Program-made: the position numbers and the translations under genes
Part shown: positions 57,586 through 64,000 of the stretch, one piece after another
Layout of the letters: each line of letters opens with the position of its first letter
How positions within the stretch are numbered: position 1 is the first letter of the stretch
Notes under the pieces: generated by a model
What the model was told of the DNA's origin: nothing
What the model saw: only the letters and a program-made list of their open reading frames with translations
The model's database searches: none
Source: Burkholderiales bacterium
GTDB lineage: Bacteria; Pseudomonadota; Gammaproteobacteria; Burkholderiales; Burkholderiaceae_E
Assembly (NCBI GenBank): GCA_026399875.1
Contig: JAPLQF010000022.1
Coordinates: forward strand, 1-64,000
Direction: 5' to 3'
Length of the DNA stretch: 64,000 nucleotides

Positions 57586-58353
57586 TTGGCGCCGCATCAC
57601 ATCACCATGACTGCTCAGCTTCGCGAGCTTGCACTCGCCGAAAGATTCGAGCTTGGTCCCTACAGCCTGCAAGTCTGCGAGCTTTCGGCCGATCAGATGC
57701 CGGTTCGCCGGCGACATTCCTATATCGATCTGACCCATGGGCGCATTCTCCTGCGCAGCGGTCTTGCGCCCGGGCATTGGCGGCGTGCTTTCATTCATGC
57801 ACTGGTTCGACTGGTCCATTACTCGCAGGCGGTGCTCCTGCATGAAAGCACCGAGGAGCATCTGACGCATTCGCTGGCCAGCGGCCTGTCGCAATTTGCG
57901 CGACGCAATCCTCGTCTGACCTGGGCGCTGCTGCGGGCCATCAATCCGAATGTGCGCCGGCGCATGCGGATGCCGGTTCGGCTGGTCATCGGTTCGGCAG
58001 GCTGGACGGTTCGTACCCTCACCGTCAAGACTGCAGCGCGTTTGCGGCTTTTCGGGCAGGCCGACCTCGAAAGGCGGCGCATTGAACTCGACCCGGCACT
58101 GTCGGGCACTCAGCTCGCGGTGATCTTTCTTCACGAGTCGGTCCATGGGGTGCACCACGAGATTGGCGTCACCGACCATACGCCGCTTCGGATTGCCCAT
58201 TCGCGTGAGGCCGACGCTCTGCTGGCATTTTTCGCCACCAACCCGCTGGCGGCAGGCTGGTGGTTCGGCCTCTTACAGCCGCGGCCCGATCCGCTTACGA
58301 TTGATAGAAGCCCGCAAGCCGCTGATGAATCAGGCCGTCGGCTTCGGCCATGA
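57586..58353 (+). CDS. Unknown HExxH putative metalloprotein with internal duplication
   Basis: 255 residues from a TTG with AGGAGA 7 bases upstream; an ATG 7 codons inside has no such site. Residues 181-191 read FLHESVHGVHH, an HExxH zinc-protease motif (His183, Glu184, His187), and Glu208 in SREADALLAF is placed like the third ligand of gluzincin-type enzymes. Residues 53-116 align with 165-230 at an offset of about 111. In the first copy the motif is degraded to IHALVRLVH (Glu replaced by Ala72, second His by Arg75). No signal peptide is seen. I do not recognise the family, and proteolytic activity is inference. Confidence 0.85.
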   Translation: MAPHHITMTAQLRELALAERFELGPYSLQVCELSADQMPVRRRHSYIDLTHGRILLRSGLAPGHWRRAFIHALVRLVHYSQAVLLHESTEEHLTHSLASGLSQFARRNPRLTWALLRAINPNVRRRMRMPVRLVIGSAGWTVRTLTVKTAARLRLFGQADLERRRIELDPALSGTQLAVIFLHESVHGVHHEIGVTDHTPLRIAHSREADALLAFFATNPLAAGWWFGLLQPRPDPLTIDRSPQAADESGRRLRP

Positions 58354-59272
58354 TCCGATCGATCAGCTCCTTGCAGCTCGGCACATCATGAATCAGCCCG
58401 GCGACCATGCCGCAACTCCATGCGCCCGCCTGCATGTCGCCGTCGGTCATCACCTTCGGATAGATGCCGGCCACCTGATCATGGATATCGTCGATCGTGA
58501 GTGTGTCGCCTTTTTCACGCTCGATCTCGAGCACCCGCTTGACGCCTTCGTTCATCAGCACGCGCTCGGTATTGCGCAGCGAGCGCATGATCAGGCGGGT
58601 ATCGAGCTCCGATGCCTCGACGATGGCCTTCTTGACGTTGTCGTGAATCGGCGCTTCGCGAGTGGCCATGAAGCGCGTACCCATATTGATGCCTTCGGCA
58701 CCGAGCGCGAGCGCGGCGACCAGGCTGCGGCCATCGGCCATGCCGCCGGAGGCGACAAACGGGATCTTCAGTTCTTCGGCTGCACGCGGCAGCAGAATGA
58801 AGTTGGGGATGTCGTCTTCGCCAGGATGGCCGCCGCATTCGAAGCCGTCGACACTGACCGCGTCGCAGCCGATGGCCTCTGCCTTGAGCGAGTGGCGCAC
58901 CGAGGTGCACTTGTGGATCACCTTGATACCAGCGGCCTTGAGCAGGGGCATATACGGCTGCGGATTGCGCCCGGCGGTTTCGACTGCCTTGACGCCGCCC
59001 TCGATGATGGCCTGGATGTACTCCGGATAGGGGGGCATCGAAAAGGTTGGCAGGAAGGTCAGATTGACGCCGAAGGGCTTGTCGGTCATCTCGCGGCAGC
59101 GCGCAATTTCGCGGGCAAGCAATTCGGGGGTTTTTTGAGTCAGGCCAGTGATGATGCCCAGGCCGCCGGCATTCGACACCGCCGCAGCAAGTTCTGCGAA
59201 TCCCACAAAGTGCATGCCGCCCTGAATGATCGGGTGCTTGATGCCAAAGAGTTCGGTGATCCGGGTCTTCAT
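58295..59272 (-). CDS. Nitronate monooxygenase / 2-nitropropane dioxygenase-like FMN enzyme
   Basis: 325-residue TIM-barrel flavoprotein. Typical motifs are IKHPIIQGGMHFVG at the N-terminus, SNAGGLGIITG, GCDAVSVDGFECGGHPG (phosphate and substrate region) and IPFVASGGMADGRSLVAALALGAEGINMGTRF, presented here as adjacent parts of the FMN-phosphate loop. The family oxidises alkyl nitronates, and many members act as other FMN-linked oxidoreductases or enoyl reductases. The final 59 bases overlap the convergent HExxH gene. Confidence 0.9.
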   Translation of the reverse strand: MKTRITELFGIKHPIIQGGMHFVGFAELAAAVSNAGGLGIITGLTQKTPELLAREIARCREMTDKPFGVNLTFLPTFSMPPYPEYIQAIIEGGVKAVETAGRNPQPYMPLLKAAGIKVIHKCTSVRHSLKAEAIGCDAVSVDGFECGGHPGEDDIPNFILLPRAAEELKIPFVASGGMADGRSLVAALALGAEGINMGTRFMATREAPIHDNVKKAIVEASELDTRLIMRSLRNTERVLMNEGVKRVLEIEREKGDTLTIDDIHDQVAGIYPKVMTDGDMQAGAWSCGMVAGLIHDVPSCKELIDRIMAEADGLIHQRLAGFYQS

Positions 59273-59383
59273 GAGAGGTCTGCTCCGCTTTGAGGGTTCG
59301 ATTCGAGGGATTAACTGGTCGTTCGATTGTAGGGGATCGCCTGACAGTGCAAGCTCAAAGTCGCTTTGTGTCCTTGGTTGCGA

Positions 59384-61075
59384 TCAGCTGAGCATCCAGA
59401 TCAGCGCCGTACCGCCGATTGAAATCAGGATGTGCCCGAAAGCCACTGTGCTTGAGTAGCCGATGACAGCCACCGGGCTTTCCGAGCGCTCCTGAAGTGC
59501 GGCAAGACCTGCGGTCATGGTTTGCGCGCCGGCGAGCGCCCCCAGCAGCAGCAATGGGTTGAGTCCCAGCAGGTAGCGGCCCACCAGCAGGCCAACCAGT
59601 TGCGGCACGAGTGTGACCGCAATGCCACCGAGGAATACCTTCAGACCAATCTCCCGGATGGCATCAACGAATACCGGCCCGGCTTTCAGCCCGATCATGG
59701 CCACGAAGGCGGCCAGACCGATTGATTTCATGAACTCGATGGCGGCTGGCGGAATGAAGGCAAATTCGGGATGGGTTGAGTTTCGCCAGCCCATGGCGAG
59801 CCCCATCAGCAGCACCGCGACGCTGCTGCCGAGGGCGATATGAAGGCCACCGACCGGAAAGGCCAGCGCGAGCCCCAACAGTGCGCCGGTGAAAATCGCC
59901 AGGCCCAGTGCCACGAAGTCGGTGTGCTGGGGCGGATGGGCCACGTTGCCCAGGCGCTGCGCCACCCGTTCGACAGTGGGGGTCAGCCCGAACAGCGTCA
60001 GCTTGTCGCCCCGTTGCAAGACCGTACCCGGCGCGACCGGGACGTCCTGTCCGGCGCGCCTGATCACTCGAACGAAAACGCCTCTGATGAGTTCCGGGTC
60101 GGCGCGCAGTGCATTGATGGTTGTTCCCGCGATGTCGCGTCGGGTGATTTCCACCTCGAGGCTCGACTGGCCGATATCCAGCAGTTCGCGATCGAACACT
60201 TCCTCTGCCTGCGGTGCAAGTGTGCCGACCAGGGTTTCGTTCAGGCCGATCACGGCAACCACATCGCCTGCCTTCAGGACGGTGTCTGGTCGCGCCTCGA
60301 TAATCGTTTCGTCGCGCCGAATGCGCTCGATAAAGAGCCATGCCGGCTGCGCCATGGCCTCGGCCTGGGCGATGGTTTTTCCCACGACCGAATAAGACGG
60401 ATCAAGTCGATACGCTCGCAACTCGAACATCCGCCAGGCGGAAGTGACGTCCTGGCGCTCGCGGTCCATACCCATCGCGGTTTCAAGCTTCAGGGCCTCC
60501 GCCTTGAGATCCAGACGCAGCAGCCACGGGCCGATGTACGAGCAAAAGAAGATCACCCCGAAAGTGCCAAAGATGTAGGTGAGCGCATCGGCCACCGGGA
60601 TCTGCCTGATCAGGCGCTCCTTTTCTTCGCCCGGCAACGGCAGCGACCTGATAGCCTCGCTGGCGGTGCCGATCACCGGGGATTCGGTCAGAGCACCCGA
60701 CATCATGCCGGCGGCGTAGCCCAGCTCGAGCTTGAGCAGGCGAGCCATCACGAAGGCTGTCAATACGCCGGCCACCGGAATCACGACGCCGAGCGCGACC
60801 CATCGCCAACCACCGTCCTGGACGCCTCGAACGAAGCCCGGCCCCGCTGAATAGCCGATCCCGAACATGAACAGCATGAAAAGAAACTGTTTCGCGGTAT
60901 CGGCTACCGGGACATGGAACAGATAGCCGATGAGCAGCCCCGCGATCAGCGATCCGGTCACCGGCCCGAAGCCCACGCCCTTGAGCTTGAACTTGCCGAT
61001 CCAGTATCCGATGCCGATCGCAAGAAAGACCGGCAGTTCGGGGTGCTGCGTCATGTAGGGAGTTATCCAGTCCAT
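59384..61075 (-). CDS. AspT/YidE-family transporter with two RCK_C domains
   Basis: 563 residues. The N-terminal membrane half (about 1-165; LPVFLAIGIGYWIGKFKLKG, GSLIAGLLIGYLFHVPV) and C-terminal membrane half (about 385-563) are each Asp-Ala-exchanger type domains. Between them lie two regulatory RCK_C (TrkA_C) domains, around VLKAGDVVAVIGLNETL and VLQRGDKLTLFGLTPTV. This is the architecture of aspartate:alanine exchanger family carriers, which swap amino acids or dicarboxylates. The substrate is unknown. Confidence 0.93.
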   Translation of the reverse strand: MDWITPYMTQHPELPVFLAIGIGYWIGKFKLKGVGFGPVTGSLIAGLLIGYLFHVPVADTAKQFLFMLFMFGIGYSAGPGFVRGVQDGGWRWVALGVVIPVAGVLTAFVMARLLKLELGYAAGMMSGALTESPVIGTASEAIRSLPLPGEEKERLIRQIPVADALTYIFGTFGVIFFCSYIGPWLLRLDLKAEALKLETAMGMDRERQDVTSAWRMFELRAYRLDPSYSVVGKTIAQAEAMAQPAWLFIERIRRDETIIEARPDTVLKAGDVVAVIGLNETLVGTLAPQAEEVFDRELLDIGQSSLEVEITRRDIAGTTINALRADPELIRGVFVRVIRRAGQDVPVAPGTVLQRGDKLTLFGLTPTVERVAQRLGNVAHPPQHTDFVALGLAIFTGALLGLALAFPVGGLHIALGSSVAVLLMGLAMGWRNSTHPEFAFIPPAAIEFMKSIGLAAFVAMIGLKAGPVFVDAIREIGLKVFLGGIAVTLVPQLVGLLVGRYLLGLNPLLLLGALAGAQTMTAGLAALQERSESPVAVIGYSSTVAFGHILISIGGTALIWMLS

Positions 61076-61250
61076 CGCGTGTCGGCCAAGTCTTGAAACG
61101 TTTATCTTATATGCAGCTTTTTTTTGACACCGAACGCAGATGGCGTGAGTCTGTGGTCAGTCGTTTTTGATCTGAACACCTGCGGTCGTTAAGCCATGAC
61201 ACCGGTCTGGCGTGAGACTCTGGTGCAACACCATGATTTGAGGAAGCAGC

Positions 61251-62096
61251 ATGAGCGAGTTCGGCATCAAGGTGACCCCCTATTCATCTGCGCTCGGCGC
61301 ACTCATCGAAGGCGTCGACCTGGCGCAATCTCTTTCAGAGCAAGAGTTTGCGGTCATCAGGCAGGCGTTTCAGGATTACGGCGTGATTTTTTTTCGCGAT
61401 CAGGCCATCACGCCTGAGCAGCATCTCGCCTTTGCAAGACGCTGGTCGCCGATCGACGTCAACCGCTTCTTCAAGCCGGTCGAGGGTTATCCCGAGATCG
61501 CGCAGGTCCTCAAGGAGCCCGATCAGCACACCAACATTGGCGGCGATTGGCATACCGACCACAGCTACGACGAAGTTCCTGCCATGGGCTCGATGCTGCT
61601 GGCCCGTGAGGTGCCGCCGAGGGGAGGCGACACCTTGTTCGCCAGCATGGGCATGGCCTATGAGGCGCTGTCGCCGGGCCTGAAGGCGATGCTGGACGGG
61701 CTGCGTGCGGTTCATTCGTCGGCTCATGTCTTTGGGACAAATGCGCCCTATGTAAAGAGTTCCGGCGCGCGACTCGGCAACCCCGAAGCTGCCACTCAGC
61801 ATGTCGTTCATCCGGTTGTGATCCGACACCCGCAGACGGGTCGCAAAACGCTCTACGTGAATCGCGCCTTCACACTTCATTTCGAAGGCTGGACGCCAGC
61901 CGAAAGCAAGCCCTTGCTCGATTACCTCTATCAGCATGCGGTGCAGCCTGAATTCACCTGCCGCTTCGAATGGGAAAAGGGGTCGATTGCGTTCTGGGAC
62001 AACCGGGCGACCTGGCACTACGCGCTGAACGACTATCACGGACACCGTCGGCTGATGCATCGGATCACGCTTCAGGGATCACCGATCGCCTCCTGA
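61251..62096 (+). CDS. TauD/TfdA family Fe(II)/2-oxoglutarate dioxygenase (second copy)
   Basis: 281 residues with AGGAAG before the ATG. The iron triad is in WHTDHSYDEVP (His and Asp, about residues 100-102) and DNRATWHYALNDYHG (distal His about 253). The 2-oxoglutarate Arg is in HRRLMHRITLQG. The strand EVPPRGGDTLFASM is typical. It is more TauD-like than the copy at 3.4-4.2 kb, with which it shares only family motifs. The substrate is unknown. Confidence 0.92.
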   Translation: MSEFGIKVTPYSSALGALIEGVDLAQSLSEQEFAVIRQAFQDYGVIFFRDQAITPEQHLAFARRWSPIDVNRFFKPVEGYPEIAQVLKEPDQHTNIGGDWHTDHSYDEVPAMGSMLLAREVPPRGGDTLFASMGMAYEALSPGLKAMLDGLRAVHSSAHVFGTNAPYVKSSGARLGNPEAATQHVVHPVVIRHPQTGRKTLYVNRAFTLHFEGWTPAESKPLLDYLYQHAVQPEFTCRFEWEKGSIAFWDNRATWHYALNDYHGHRRLMHRITLQGSPIAS

Positions 62097-62188
62097 TCAG
62101 CGGTGTTCATGACGATGTGCTTTGCTTGCTTTCCGACCTGACTGAAAAAGCTATACTGAATTGTTTCATTCCAGTCGAGAATGATTCA

Positions 62189-62219
62189 GTTTGGCTCTGT
62201 ATTCGGTTTGGCTCTGTAT
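62189..62219. repeat. Two 14-base direct repeats spaced at 17 bases upstream of a PhnD-like gene
   Basis: GTTTGGCTCTGTAT occurs at 62189-62202 and exactly again at 62206-62219, separated by TCG. The second copy ends 12 bases before the start codon of the binding-protein gene. Spacing near two helical turns could suit a regulator that binds direct repeats; this is inference. Confidence 0.7.
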
Positions 62220-62231
62220 AGCGAGGCTTCG

Positions 62232-64000
<1,769 letters not shown>

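Noticed and set aside
62152-62157. TATACT as the -10 box of the binding-protein gene
   Set aside because: No acceptable -35 element was found 16-18 bases upstream; the nearest TTGCTT gives a 20-base spacer, so I did not list it as a promoter.

Overview
The window is a high-GC, densely packed proteobacterial chromosome segment with many ATGA/GTGA stop-start overlaps. Gene content and order point to a betaproteobacterium of the order Burkholderiales: ndk-rlmN-pilF-rodZ-ispG-hisS-yfgM-bamB-der, then hfq-hflX-hflK-hflC-DUF2065-hisZ-purA-phosphoribosyltransferase, surE-pcm-nlpD, rnr-rlmB and an orphan Bug-type tricarboxylate receptor. I cannot name the genus from sequence alone.

Layout. 1-5.5 kb: catabolic or accessory genes (hot-dog dehydratase-like fragment, carotenoid oxygenase, glyoxalase-like protein, TauD/TfdA dioxygenase, Bug receptor), with a selenocysteine tRNA gene among them. 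5.6-11.1 kb: a compact minus-strand selenium operon. Its order is a thioredoxin-fold partner protein, a UGSC-family selenoprotein read through an in-frame TGA, selA and selB. 11.2-17.2 kb: an NTF2-like protein, then a MarR-controlled tripartite drug-efflux operon (NodT, EmrA, EmrB) and a DUF1345 membrane protein. 17.2-26.1 kb: dusA, an AlkB-type hydroxylase, DUF2069, YihY, an alpha/beta hydrolase, metY, a response regulator, a CBS protein and a CoA-transferase. 26.3-30.7 kb: surE-pcm-nlpD-exonuclease-rlmD, with rpoS missing from its usual place. 30.8-48.3 kb: yccA, then the long housekeeping run. 48.5-51 kb: a decayed Na/Pi cotransporter, an RsbW/STAS partner-switch pair and a GPP34-family protein. 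51.1-64 kb: tRNA-Leu, rnr, rlmB, a nuclease, a phosphofructokinase, a flavodoxin-like protein, a two-repeat HExxH protein of unknown family, a nitronate monooxygenase-like protein, an AspT-type transporter, a second TauD dioxygenase, and a PhnD-like binding protein followed by a histidine kinase cut by the window end.

How the genes work together. selC (tRNA-Sec), selA and selB supply selenocysteine decoding, and the selenoprotein that needs it is encoded in the same operon; selD is not in the window. surE, pcm, nlpD, bamB, yfgM, rodZ, pilF and hflKC serve envelope biogenesis and quality control. rlmN, rlmD, rlmB, dusA, rnr, hfq, hflX and der serve RNA modification, RNA decay and ribosome assembly.

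The most unusual items are the UGSC selenoprotein operon, the internally duplicated HExxH protein at 57.6-58.4 kb, the RsbW/STAS/GPP34 cluster, a near-perfect 35-bp MarR operator over the marR start, and the LysM-less NlpD locus without rpoS.
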